NCBI GenBank assembly: GCA_944371905.1
Contig: CALVYA010000009.1
Coordinates: 1-53,427, forward strand
Direction of reading: 5' to 3'
Length of the DNA: 53,427 nucleotides
From: an uncultured Bacilli bacterium
Lineage (GTDB): Bacteria; Bacillota_I; Bacilli_A; RF39; UBA660
Shown here: one piece after another, positions 1-8,504 of the stretch
Layout of the letters: every line of letters starts with the position of its first letter
Position numbering within the stretch: the first letter of the stretch is position 1
Notes under the pieces: generated by a model
Told to the model about the DNA's origin: nothing
Databases searched by the model: none
The model's input: only the letters and a program-made list of their open reading frames with translations
Made by a program: the position numbers and the translations under genes

Positions 1-45
1 CAAATGGGAGCTGCCAGTAATATCACCTTATAGGTGTTTAAGTAA

Positions 46-77
46 AACCACTAGTTGAACTAGTGGATTTTTATTTT
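46..77 (+). terminator. Intrinsic terminator of an upstream unit
   Basis: CCACTAGT (48-55) pairs perfectly with ACTAGTGG (59-66) around a TGA loop and is followed by a T-rich tract. It ends a transcription unit that begins before the window; bases 1-45 are too short to identify. Confidence 0.75.
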
Positions 78-139
78 AGCAATTTTTTACTTATATTTAT
101 ATCCTATTTAGGTATCAACTAGACAAAAAGTAACTTGTT

Positions 140-160
140 TAGTAGTTAAATTAACTACTA
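140..160. repeat. 21-bp perfect palindrome
   Basis: TAGTAGTTAA (140-149) and TTAACTACTA (151-160) are perfect inverted arms around a single A. There is no T tract, so a terminator is unlikely. It lies 30 bp before a decayed phosphoesterase gene and could be an old operator for it; no regulator can be named. Confidence 0.4.
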
Positions 161-192
161 AAGGTACAATTATTACTAACTAAAAAAGGGGG

Positions 193-468
193 ATGAAAAT
201 ATTTGTAATCGTTTACAGCCATTTTAGCCATGAAACCATGATTAAATATTGTGATAGACCATTTAAAAATGTACATGAAGTGAACAAAGTGATAATTAAA
301 AATTGGAATGAAGTAGTTGAAAAAGACGATATCGCTTATTGTCTTGGAAATTCTGATTTTTGAATTAAGAAAAAATTACAAGAAATATTTTTTAGACTAA
401 ATGGTAAAAAATATTTAATTATGAAAAATCATGCTCTTAGAGTAGGAAAAACTATTATCTCGCTTTAG
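193..468 (+). pseudogene. Decayed metallophosphoesterase fragment
   Basis: The frame from ATG 193 reads like the N-terminus of a small calcineurin-like phosphoesterase: a strand, a DxH-type site, then a long helix ending in NWNEVV and a GD-type site. All metal-binding motifs are damaged: the expected DTHF is YSHF, the expected GD is GN, and the expected GNHD is KNHA. A TGA at 361-363 interrupts the frame, which continues readably (LNGKKYLIM) to TAG at 468. Loss of ligands together with a stop codon indicates a dead gene rather than sequencing error. The family assignment rests on pattern memory. Confidence 0.6.
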
Positions 469-1012
469 GATTATATATATTTATAAAAAGATGTGAATTA
501 GATACGTATATATTTCTTATAGACAAATAGAAGCACCAGAAGATAAAATAAATGTATGTAGACGTATTTATAATAAAACTGTAGATCAAAAATTTGATGA
601 TAGAAACGATATTCGTGTACGTCTTGATAAAACACATTTTAAATTAATGTTATTAACGGAAGTTAATGATGTAAGAGATAATTGAATAATATAATAAAAT
701 GCGAAAAAATGTGGAGATATTATAGAGTCAAAAGATGGTTGAGATTTTTAATATTGTAGTTGTAAGTCAGTCGCAGTAGATGAGGGTCATTAATATTTAA
801 GAAGAATTGGTGATCCAAATGATTATGAAGAAATGTTCTTTGCAAGAAAATTAATGAATATTAATATAATTGGTTTTAAAACTGTTAAAACAAGTTTAAA
901 TCAAAATAAAGTTTTATCTAAAAAATATTGCCATTTTTTGTAATATAATGTTTTCTTAAAGTGTAAAATAAAAATTGCTTTTTTTGTAAAATTGCAGTAT
1001 AATTAATTCAAA
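469..1012. other. Decayed coding sequence, no intact gene
   Basis: Readable stretches on the plus strand, for example about 515-684 and 795-940, look protein-like but are broken by multiple TAA/TGA codons and frame changes. I cannot name the source gene. The last 70 bases carry the AT-rich upstream region of the ATPase gene at 1030. Confidence 0.5.
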
Positions 1013-1029
1013 TAAAAAGGAGGGATACT

Positions 1030-2289
1030 ATGAAGTATTTGCCAAGAGTTGTTGATTCAGAAATAGATGAATTGATGGAAATTATGGGAGGAGTACTTAT
1101 TGAAGGCTGTAAATGGTGCGGAAAATCAACTACAGGATCATATCATGCCAAGAGTATTATTGAGTTTCAAAATCCAGATAGAAAGCAAGAATATGATGAA
1201 ATAAGAAATACTAAACCTTCATTATTCTTAAATGGTGAAAAACCTAGAATGTTTGATGAATGGCAAATGTATCCAGTGGTTTGGGATTCAATTAGAACTG
1301 ATATTGATCATTCAGGTAAAAAAGGGCAATATATTTTAACTGGTTCTGCAAGGCCAAGCGAAGGAGAAACAATGCATACTGGGACTGGCAGAATATCAAG
1401 GGTGTTAATGCGACCAATGAGTTTATATGAATCTGGCGAGTCAACTGGTGAAGTTTCATTTAATGATATTTTAGAAGGTAAAGATATTTCTGGTGTTTCA
1501 AAATTATCATTAGAAGTTATAGCAAACATTATCGTAAGAGGTGGATGGCCTGCATCAATTAAGGTTAAAAGTGATGCTAAATATAGATTTGCAAAAGAAT
1601 ATGTCAAATCCTTAGTTCATGAGGAAGTTAAAAAAGTAGATGGTGTAGAAAGAAATCCAGAAAAGATGCAAAATGTATTAAGAAGTCTTGCAAGAAACAT
1701 TTCAACACCTGTTTCTAATTCAACTATTGAATGTGATGTTAAAAATAATTTTGATGATGATATTTCTAGACCAACTTTAACAGATTATTTAAATACATTA
1801 GAAAAATTATTTGTAATTGAAGACGTTAATGCTACTAATTTAAATTTTAGAAGTAAATATGCACTTAGAACAAAACCAAAAAAATATTTTGTTGATCCTT
1901 CTATTGCAACAGCAATACTTGAAATGAAGCCGAATGATTTAATTAAAGACCTAAATACTTTTGGATTTATGTTTGAATCGCTTTGCATGAGAGATTTAAA
2001 AATATATACTCAAAGCTATGGAGGAGATATTACGTTCTATCGTGATGAAAAAGACTTTGAGGTAGATGCAATACTTCGAACAAGTAGTGGAAAATGGGGA
2101 GCAATAGAAATAAAACTTGGTGCTGGATATATAGATGAAGCAGCTGGCAATCTTTTAAAATTTAAAGATCGTGTAGATATTGCAAAATGTGGAGAACCAT
2201 CATTCTTAGCTGTTTTAACAGGGGCAGATTATTCTTATAAAAGAGATGATGGTGTTTATGTAGTGTCTATTGGAACTTTAAAAAATTAA
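1030..2289 (+). CDS. AAA_14/DUF4143-family ATPase
   Basis: This 419-residue protein has the layout of the AAA_14 plus DUF4143 family. A Walker A-like loop (EGCKWCGKSTT) lies near residues 25-35, a FDEWQ Walker B motif around 75-80, and a TGSARPS sensor near 110-116. The C-terminal half contains DFEVDAIL and AIEIKLG, the degenerate PD-(D/E)xK-like fold usual in DUF4143. Members are cytoplasmic ATPases of poorly defined role, often in accessory or defence regions. The start is well supported by AAGGAGGG ending 6 bases before ATG. It lies 23 bp before the Shedu-like gene with no terminator between them, so the two are probably co-transcribed. Family assignment is firm; a joint defence role is inferred. 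Confidence 0.85.
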   Translation: MKYLPRVVDSEIDELMEIMGGVLIEGCKWCGKSTTGSYHAKSIIEFQNPDRKQEYDEIRNTKPSLFLNGEKPRMFDEWQMYPVVWDSIRTDIDHSGKKGQYILTGSARPSEGETMHTGTGRISRVLMRPMSLYESGESTGEVSFNDILEGKDISGVSKLSLEVIANIIVRGGWPASIKVKSDAKYRFAKEYVKSLVHEEVKKVDGVERNPEKMQNVLRSLARNISTPVSNSTIECDVKNNFDDDISRPTLTDYLNTLEKLFVIEDVNATNLNFRSKYALRTKPKKYFVDPSIATAILEMKPNDLIKDLNTFGFMFESLCMRDLKIYTQSYGGDITFYRDEKDFEVDAILRTSSGKWGAIEIKLGAGYIDEAAGNLLKFKDRVDIAKCGEPSFLAVLTGADYSYKRDDGVYVVSIGTLKN

Positions 2290-2312
2290 TTGCTTTAGGA
2301 GGTTTGGGTAAT

Positions 2313-3674
2313 ATGGAATATCTAGGGTTTAAATTTGATGAAAAATTATATTCATTGATTGATAATAATATAGTTGCATCAATAACAGATGATGATGGTA
2401 ATAAAAAAAGCAGAGAAATTTTACTAAAAAAAGGAAAAAAGTATTATTATATTCCAACGTATATTGATAAGGATAATAATATAAGATATTATAAAAGATT
2501 TTTAGATTTTGAAATAGAAATTAATGAATCTTCCATTAATTATTTTTCTGACAAAATATGCGGGAAATCATTAAATGAAAGTCAAACTTTAGAATCTATA
2601 TGTAATATTGTTAAACGTTTTCTAAATAAGACTAAGATAATAATTGATATAAATAAAAAATACTCTTTAAATAGTAATTCTGTTACAATAAATGAAAAAT
2701 TTATAAATGATATTAAGGGATTAGATAGAGAAATAAGAAACCTTGATAATGTTTTTAATAGTATGAAATTTTCTAAATCAAATCAATATTTATGTGGCAA
2801 GAAATATATTAAGACGTTAAAGTCTCATAAAGCGTTGTACCAATCAAACATATTATCTGATGTATTAAATTCAACAGTTTTAGCATATTCTGATGATACT
2901 ATAATAAATAAATTATCTGATAACGATATTGAAACTATGAAAAAAACTATTAGTAAACTATCATCTGTTTTGGATTTTAGATTTATTAAAAATGTTCAAG
3001 AAAAAGAGTTATTAAAGGAAGCAATTTGTGTGGGGGAAAAGATTTTATCTATAAAAAATGAAACCTCATCTAAGAAGTCTATAATAAATATTTATGAAAC
3101 TCATTTAAAGCAAAGACAGTTTGATAAATTTTTTAAACCAGTTGGAAAAATTCATTTGGAAAAATTGTGGGAAGCCTATATAACCAAATATTCAAGCTTG
3201 ATTTTTGATGTAGATCGTTCAAATATTAATAATCAATTTGAAATTAAAAGGACAAATAGAAAATATATTCCAGATTTTGTTATGTCTGACTTATATGGAA
3301 CAAAGACTATAATAGAAATCAAGACGCACATTCCTCAAGTAGTTAATTATGATAATTCACATGATTGTTTGTATTTCTCTTCTCCATGCAATAAGGCTAT
3401 TGGGCAATTACAAAGTTATATTAAGAAAAGCGTTTTATCCGAAAATGATGACAAAGAATATTTTTCTTCAGCAAAAGGAATAATAATTATTGGTAACAGA
3501 CATGTAGATCAGCAAAAAAACATTAAAGATTTAAATATTCCTAAAAATGAAGAACCAATAGATTACTATTACAAAAGTCTGAGAGATTTAAATTCGGTTT
3601 TGATTAATATTGAAATCATTTATTTTGATGATCTAATAGAATCTATGAAAAAAAGGTTAAATCGTTTTATTTAA
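2313..3674 (+). CDS. Shedu-like (DUF4263) anti-phage nuclease, SduA type
   Basis: This 453-residue protein has a C-terminal third with the Shedu/DUF4263 pattern: IPDF near residues 316-319, IEIK near 333-336 (the PD-(D/E)xK catalytic Asp, Glu and Lys), the serine-rich AIGQLQSY element, GIIIIGNR near 388, and a final strand-helix IEIIYFDDLIESM. Known SduA proteins are single-gene anti-phage nucleases whose N-terminal regions vary and act in sensing. The N-terminal 270 residues here match nothing I recognise. ATG 2313 is chosen over the in-frame TTG at 2304 because AGGAGG (2297-2302) is 10 bases from ATG and only one base from TTG. It follows the DUF4143 ATPase in a probable operon, and a broken paralogous fragment lies just downstream. 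Confidence 0.78.
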   Translation: MEYLGFKFDEKLYSLIDNNIVASITDDDGNKKSREILLKKGKKYYYIPTYIDKDNNIRYYKRFLDFEIEINESSINYFSDKICGKSLNESQTLESICNIVKRFLNKTKIIIDINKKYSLNSNSVTINEKFINDIKGLDREIRNLDNVFNSMKFSKSNQYLCGKKYIKTLKSHKALYQSNILSDVLNSTVLAYSDDTIINKLSDNDIETMKKTISKLSSVLDFRFIKNVQEKELLKEAICVGEKILSIKNETSSKKSIINIYETHLKQRQFDKFFKPVGKIHLEKLWEAYITKYSSLIFDVDRSNINNQFEIKRTNRKYIPDFVMSDLYGTKTIIEIKTHIPQVVNYDNSHDCLYFSSPCNKAIGQLQSYIKKSVLSENDDKEYFSSAKGIIIIGNRHVDQQKNIKDLNIPKNEEPIDYYYKSLRDLNSVLINIEIIYFDDLIESMKKRLNRFI

Positions 3675-3727
3675 ATAACTAGGGAACCCTTAGTTCGGCG
3701 TGTTAACAAAGTTCAATACTCTGAATT

Positions 3728-3781
3728 TTCAAAGTACAAAAATTGTACTTTGAAATTGCTTTTTGCATGAAAATGCAAAAA
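3728..3781. repeat. Two tandem perfect hairpins behind the Shedu-like gene
   Basis: TTCAAAGTACAA (3728-3739) pairs with TTGTACTTTGAA (3743-3754) around AAA. TTTTTGCAT (3760-3768) pairs with ATGCAAAAA (3773-3781) around a GAAA tetraloop. Neither has a clean run of T, so they are weak terminators at best. They sit between the intact Shedu-like gene and the broken copy and may mark a rearrangement point or stabilise the mRNA 3' end. Confidence 0.5.
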
Positions 3782-3850
3782 TATTATCATATTCCAAGAT
3801 ATATCGATAAAGACAATGATATAAATATTATAAAAGATTTTAAGATTTTC
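3779..3850 (+). pseudogene. Broken second copy of a Shedu-like gene (fragment)
   Basis: About 70 bases are clearly similar to 2439-2507 inside the intact Shedu-like gene. Translation gives YYHIPRYIDKDNDI, against YYYIPTYIDKDNNI in the intact protein, after which a deleted base shifts the frame. Several silent and conservative changes show an old divergence, so this is a paralogue remnant or old tandem duplication. Confidence 0.65.
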
Positions 3851-4600
3851 GTTATAGTTACTACTGCAACTTTTTATCACTATTATTATTTTTTAACATT
3901 AAAGCTAAAAAACAATTGATGATGATTTAAATGTAAAATTACATCAGTGGATGCTGAGGATGAAATAAATATTGCTAAATGGTATTTGTCTTAAAAAGAC
4001 ATTAATTATTCAATATGAAATATTACTAATAGTGAAGATGTTGTAACACAGTATGGGTGATGTATGGTGAAGAAAATGCTCTATACATTAAAATTCATTT
4101 ATCAACTGTTGAAAAAATTTAGATATTACTATTTGATCTTCAACACAAACGCTAAATAGTAGTGATGCTTTTATTTTAACTGACGAAACTAATATCTATG
4201 CAACAAGAATTATTGGTGGATAATTAGGATTATTAGTTATTGATGATTCTACGGTTATTAACAACTTTATATTATTAAATGGTTAATATTTGATTCGATT
4301 TGGTAGACATTACATGACTTCGAAAGATGCGCAAATACATATATTGATTTGGAATAAATTAACACTCATAATACAGATGATAGTTCTGTTGTTAACTATC
4401 AAATTGAAGAAAATCAATTAGAAAGACATGTAGTAACAATGTACGAAGTGAATGTTACGTCTAATAATGACAAAGTGTTTATGTTGTGAATGGATACAGT
4501 GCTTTCATAGGTATAATTAGTATGACTGTTTGCTTACATAAAAGTAGAGATATAGCTTAATAATATATTCTAAATATATAGATCAATATTAGAGTGTTGC
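3851..4600. other. Gene-free rubble between defence patch and copper operon
   Basis: Plus-strand frames contain short protein-like runs (about 4050-4130, 4190-4260 and 4370-4480) separated by TAA, TAG and TGA codons and frame changes. No family could be recognised. The end (4591-4609) has AGAG-TGTTG-CTCT followed by seven T, a weak hairpin that could terminate upstream transcription. Confidence 0.45.
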
Positions 4601-4622
4601 TCTTTTTTTGTTTGTATTAAAA

Positions 4623-4631
4623 TGATATAAT
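4623..4631 (+). promoter_or_regulatory. Extended -10 promoter of copZ-copA
   Basis: TGATATAAT gives an extended -10 (TG, one base, TATAAT at 4626-4631). No good -35 hexamer lies 16-18 bases upstream. The leader is about 30 bases to the TTG start. No clear CsoR operator is visible. Confidence 0.55.
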
Positions 4632-4670
4632 TGTAATAAATAATAATATAAATTAAAAGGAGGAACCGTT

Positions 4671-4877
4671 TTGAAAAATATAGTTATTAAAGTTAGTGGA
4701 ATGCATTGTAGTGGATGTGAAAATAGAATTAAAAATGTTTTATCAGATATCGAAGGAGTAGAAGAAGTAAAAGCTAATTATCAAGATGGCGTTGTAACTG
4801 TTAACGCTAATGAAAGTATTGATGTATCTACTTTGAATGAGAAAATAGAAGATTTAGGTTTTGAGGTAGAGGAATAA
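4671..4877 (+). CDS. copZ: CopZ-like copper chaperone (HMA domain)
   Basis: This 68-residue soluble protein is a single heavy-metal-associated domain. It has the copper-binding loop GMHCSGC (Cys13, Cys16), the usual length, and the ferredoxin-like pattern ending in GFEVEE. The family carries Cu(I) in the cytoplasm and hands it to the N-terminal HMA domain of a P1B ATPase, here encoded 3 bp downstream. The start is TTG at 4671, fixed by AGGAGG at 4658-4663 with a 7-base spacer; no ATG gives a full domain. A CsoR-family gene that could regulate this pair lies about 44 kb away. Confidence 0.9.
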   Translation: MKNIVIKVSGMHCSGCENRIKNVLSDIEGVEEVKANYQDGVVTVNANESIDVSTLNEKIEDLGFEVEE

Positions 4878-4880
4878 GTA

Positions 4881-7091
4881 ATGAAAAAAATTATTTTATC
4901 TATTGATGGAATGACTTGTAGTGCTTGCTCCAATGGATTAGAAAAATATTTAAATAAGCAAAAGGGTATTACTAATGCATCGGTTAATTTAGTTATGAAA
5001 AATGCAACTATAGAATATGATGAAAAGTTGTTAAATATAGATGATATTGAAAAATTTGTCAAAGAGTCTGGTTTTAAAAGTTTAGGATTATACGATATCA
5101 AAAAAGAAAAAAAGAATAATAATCAAAATAAATTTACTTTTCTATTCTTTTTAATATTAGCTATCATTTTGATGTATATTTCTATGGGTCATATGGTAGG
5201 ATTACCTATAGTAGATGCTTTAAATATGCAAATAAGCCCAATTAATTATACTGTAACACTATTTATTTTATCTTTATTATTTATTGGTTATGGATTAGAT
5301 ATTATTATAAGTGGTATAAAGAATTTACTTCATAAAACTCCTAATATGGATACTTTAGTATCTATTGGAGTTATTAGTAGTATGCTTTATAGTATATATA
5401 GCATGTACATGGTTTTTAATGGTAATCATAGTTATGTAGAACAATTATATTTTGAGTCAGCTGCTATTGTTATTTTCTTTATAAAATTAGGGAGATATAT
5501 AGATAGTATTAGCAAAGATAAAACAAAAGAAGCTATACAACAACTTGTTCAAATAACTCCTAATGATGCTATTATAAAAGTTAAAGGGAAAGAAAAGAAA
5601 GTTACACTGGATGAAATAAAAAAAGGCGATATAGTAATCAGTAGACCAGGAGATAAAATTGCAGTAGATGGTGAAATTGTATCTGGAAAAAGTCATGTAG
5701 ATGAATCTTTTATCACAGGAGAAAGTAGGCCAGTTGCTAAAACAATAGGTAATAAAGTAATTGCTGGTAGTATAAATTATGATGGATATTTAGAGTATAA
5801 AGCTGTAAAAATTGGTAAGGAATCAACCATATCTGAGATAGTTAGATTGGTAATTGAAGCAACTAATACAAAAGCACCCATTGCTAAGATAGTGGACAAG
5901 GTAAGTGGGTATTTTGTATCCATAGTAATTTTAATTGCTATTGTAACTTTCTTAATATATGTGATACTAGGATATAATGTTGGTAACTCCATTAATGTGT
6001 TTGTAACTATTTTAGTTGTTGCTTGTCCTTGTAGCTTAGGTTTAGCAACACCACTAGCTATCATAGTTAGTGAAGGAATATGTGCTACTAATGGAATATT
6101 AGTAAAAAAGAGTGAAGTGTTGGAAAATGCTAGTAAGACTAATGTAGTTGTCTTTGATAAGACAGGAACCCTAACTTATGGAAGTTTACAAATATCTAAA
6201 ATAATTAATTACAGCAAGATGAAGGATGAAAATATATTACAAATTGTTGGAAGTTTCGAAAGTAAATCTACTCATCCTGTTGCAAAACCATTTATAGAGT
6301 ATTTGAATGATCACAAAATAAAAGTATTAGAGGTAGATGAATTCAAAAATATTAGTGGTTATGGAATCGTGGGTAAAATAGAGAATAAAGATATTATTTT
6401 AGGTAATGAAAAAATACTTACTAAATATAAGATCAAGAATGATTACAAAGATGATGAAGAAAAAATATCTTCAATGGGTAATAGTATTGTTTATGTAGTT
6501 ATTAATAAAAAAATAGTTGCTATTATTGGTATTAATGATATTATAAAAGACAATGCAAAAGATGTAATAACTAATTTAAATAAAAGAGGTATTAAAACTA
6601 TTATGTTAACAGGTGATAATAGTAAAACCGCTACTCAAATAGCTAATAATTTAGGTATTAAGGAAGTAAAAGCTAATATGTTACCTAAGGATAAAGCTAA
6701 TTTTATAAAGGATTTAAAACAAAACCATAATATAGTTATAATGTGTGGAGATGGCATTAATGATAGTGTTGCTTTAGCCAATAGCGATATAGGTATTAGT
6801 GTCAATAGTGGAACTGATATAGCGATGGACTCTTCTTCCGTTATTTTAACTAATAATAATTTGAATAGTATTATTAATTTAATAAATATTAGTACTAAGA
6901 CAATAAAAAATATCAAACAAAATTTATTTTGGGCATTTTTCTATAATAGTTTAATGATTCCTATTGCGATTGGATTATTTGCACCATTGGGTATTACTAT
7001 TAATCCAATGATTGCTAGTTTTGCAATGGTAATTAGTAGTTTTACTGTTATTCTTAATGCTTTAAGATTAAGAAGGATAAAGATATCTTAA
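4881..7091 (+). CDS. copA: Copper-exporting P1B-type ATPase
   Basis: This 736-residue membrane ATPase exports Cu(I). It shows one N-terminal HMA domain (GMTCSAC, Cys13/Cys16), transmembrane helices from about residue 85, the phosphatase-loop TGES, the ion-site CPC (Cys382, Cys384) of copper and silver pumps, the phosphorylated Asp426 in DKTGTLT, the STHPVAKP nucleotide motif and the hinge GDGINDS. One rather than two HMA domains is common in Firmicutes. It starts 3 bp after copZ stops and shares its mRNA; its SD lies inside the copZ stop region. A weak AT-rich hairpin ends the unit. Copper is preferred over silver because of the chaperone. Confidence 0.93.
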   Translation: MKKIILSIDGMTCSACSNGLEKYLNKQKGITNASVNLVMKNATIEYDEKLLNIDDIEKFVKESGFKSLGLYDIKKEKKNNNQNKFTFLFFLILAIILMYISMGHMVGLPIVDALNMQISPINYTVTLFILSLLFIGYGLDIIISGIKNLLHKTPNMDTLVSIGVISSMLYSIYSMYMVFNGNHSYVEQLYFESAAIVIFFIKLGRYIDSISKDKTKEAIQQLVQITPNDAIIKVKGKEKKVTLDEIKKGDIVISRPGDKIAVDGEIVSGKSHVDESFITGESRPVAKTIGNKVIAGSINYDGYLEYKAVKIGKESTISEIVRLVIEATNTKAPIAKIVDKVSGYFVSIVILIAIVTFLIYVILGYNVGNSINVFVTILVVACPCSLGLATPLAIIVSEGICATNGILVKKSEVLENASKTNVVVFDKTGTLTYGSLQISKIINYSKMKDENILQIVGSFESKSTHPVAKPFIEYLNDHKIKVLEVDEFKNISGYGIVGKIENKDIILGNEKILTKYKIKNDYKDDEEKISSMGNSIVYVVINKKIVAIIGINDIIKDNAKDVITNLNKRGIKTIMLTGDNSKTATQIANNLGIKEVKANMLPKDKANFIKDLKQNHNIVIMCGDGINDSVALANSDIGISVNSGTDIAMDSSSVILTNNNLNSIINLINISTKTIKNIKQNLFWAFFYNSLMIPIAIGLFAPLGITINPMIASFAMVISSFTVILNALRLRRIKIS

Positions 7092-7103
7092 AATATCTTT
7101 TTT
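7079..7103 (+). terminator. Weak terminator after copA
   Basis: AAAGATAT (7079-7086) pairs with ATATCTTT (7093-7100) and continues into a T run. The stem overlaps the copA stop codon and has few G-C pairs, so termination may be partial. Confidence 0.5.
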
Positions 7104-7159
7104 CTTTTTGTTTTCTTATATTAATGTTATACTAAATATGAGATAAAGTCGGTGATAAA

Positions 7160-8401
7160 ATGAATAGAAAGATGCCAATATTTACTTTTATTATTATTTT
7201 TTTATTAACTGTATTTTTAAGATTAGTGAATATTTTTCAAAATGAAAATGGCTTGGGACATCCTTTAGTTATGATATTTATTACTACGATAGTATCTATA
7301 TTTGTGGTTTTTATAGAATATAGAATAGATAAGAATTATAATGATAATAAATTAAATTATGATAATATTGACTTTTTTAGATATATTTTTTCTATTATTA
7401 TAATCATTTTACATATGAGACCATTTTTAGGAACTTCTGATCAATTAGATTTAACTTTTAATAACATTATAAGTAGAATTTGTGTGCCTTTCTTTTTTGT
7501 TGTTACGGGATATTTTGTTGCAAAAAAAGAAAAAGATAATCCACTTTATATAAGAAAGTATATTAAATCTATGATTCCTTTGTACTTAACTTGGTGTTTA
7601 ATTTATTTGCCTATTATTTTAATTAGTGCATATAGTTATTTGCCACAGATATCTTCCTATATTAGTATGATTAAGATTCCGGTATATTTATTAGTACCGC
7701 TTAGTATTATTCTTATTCCCATAGCTCTTATTATAGTTCTTTTATATACGGGGACTTATTATCATTTATGGTATTTTCCGGCGATTATGTTATCTTTATT
7801 TGTATTAAGTAAGTGGAAAAAAAGATGGAAAATAAAATATTTATTCGTTGTTTCATTTGTTTTATTATTATTTGGTGCTACTGAAACTTATTATGGTTTT
7901 TTACCATCTAGTATAAAGGATTGGTTATCTTATTATTATAATTTATTTTTTACTACTAGAAATTTCTTGTTTTTTGGTCTTTTCTATGTTGTGATGGGGT
8001 ATTGGATTGGTAATAGAAAGAAGTTGTACTCTAATCATTCATTTTTAAAATTGATTGTATGTGTGTTTTTATTAATTGCAGAAGCGTTAATTTTACAAGG
8101 AACCGAAAGATTAAATAGTAATATTTTATTATCTTGTGTTCCACTTGTCTATTATTTATTTTTATCTATTATTTATATGGATACTATTTTTGCTTTTCCT
8201 TTTAAGAAAAAACTTCGAATATTATCAAAATATTATTATTTAATTCATCCTCTCATTATTTTTATCTTTCAATTTATTTTTATAAATAATATTAATTTAA
8301 TGTGGAATTTTTTAAATATTATAGCAGTAGTTTTTGTTACTCATTTTATATCTGTTGTTATTATAAAGTTGAAAGCAAAACATCCTAATATATGTGTATA
8401 A
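7160..8401 (+). CDS. Acyltransferase 3 family membrane protein
   Basis: This 413-residue protein has about ten hydrophobic helices. The early DFFRYIFSII segment followed by LHMRPF (His and Arg) and GYFVAKKEK fits the acyltransferase_3 (OafA/WecH-like) family, which transfers acyl groups to cell-surface sugars, teichoic acids or lipids. Substrate cannot be deduced. The ATG is preceded by GGTGAT, a weak SD seen before many genes here. It stands alone between the copper operon and the ABC pair and probably has its own promoter. Confidence 0.75.
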   Translation: MNRKMPIFTFIIIFLLTVFLRLVNIFQNENGLGHPLVMIFITTIVSIFVVFIEYRIDKNYNDNKLNYDNIDFFRYIFSIIIIILHMRPFLGTSDQLDLTFNNIISRICVPFFFVVTGYFVAKKEKDNPLYIRKYIKSMIPLYLTWCLIYLPIILISAYSYLPQISSYISMIKIPVYLLVPLSIILIPIALIIVLLYTGTYYHLWYFPAIMLSLFVLSKWKKRWKIKYLFVVSFVLLLFGATETYYGFLPSSIKDWLSYYYNLFFTTRNFLFFGLFYVVMGYWIGNRKKLYSNHSFLKLIVCVFLLIAEALILQGTERLNSNILLSCVPLVYYLFLSIIYMDTIFAFPFKKKLRILSKYYYLIHPLIIFIFQFIFINNINLMWNFLNIIAVVFVTHFISVVIIKLKAKHPNICV

Positions 8402-8504
8402 AAAGTAATATTTGCAACGAATAATTAACAAAAAGCAACTAATAGTAGGTATTATTTGGTTTTGATATGTAGTAAAATAGTAACATAAATGTAAAGGAGA
8501 TAAT

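Noticed and set aside
1-45. C-terminal end of a protein (reads QMGAASNITL then TAG)
   Set aside because: Eleven codons are too few to tell a gene end from chance.
3684-3712. GGCGTGTTAAC shared with tRNA-His, suggesting a tRNA fragment left by an old integration
   Set aside because: Only 11 bases match and the flanks do not continue the tRNA in order; chance or a very old remnant.
193-4600. TGA read as Trp to rescue the broken genes in this region
   Set aside because: The frames also contain TAA, TAG, frame changes and lost metal ligands, so recoding alone does not restore them.
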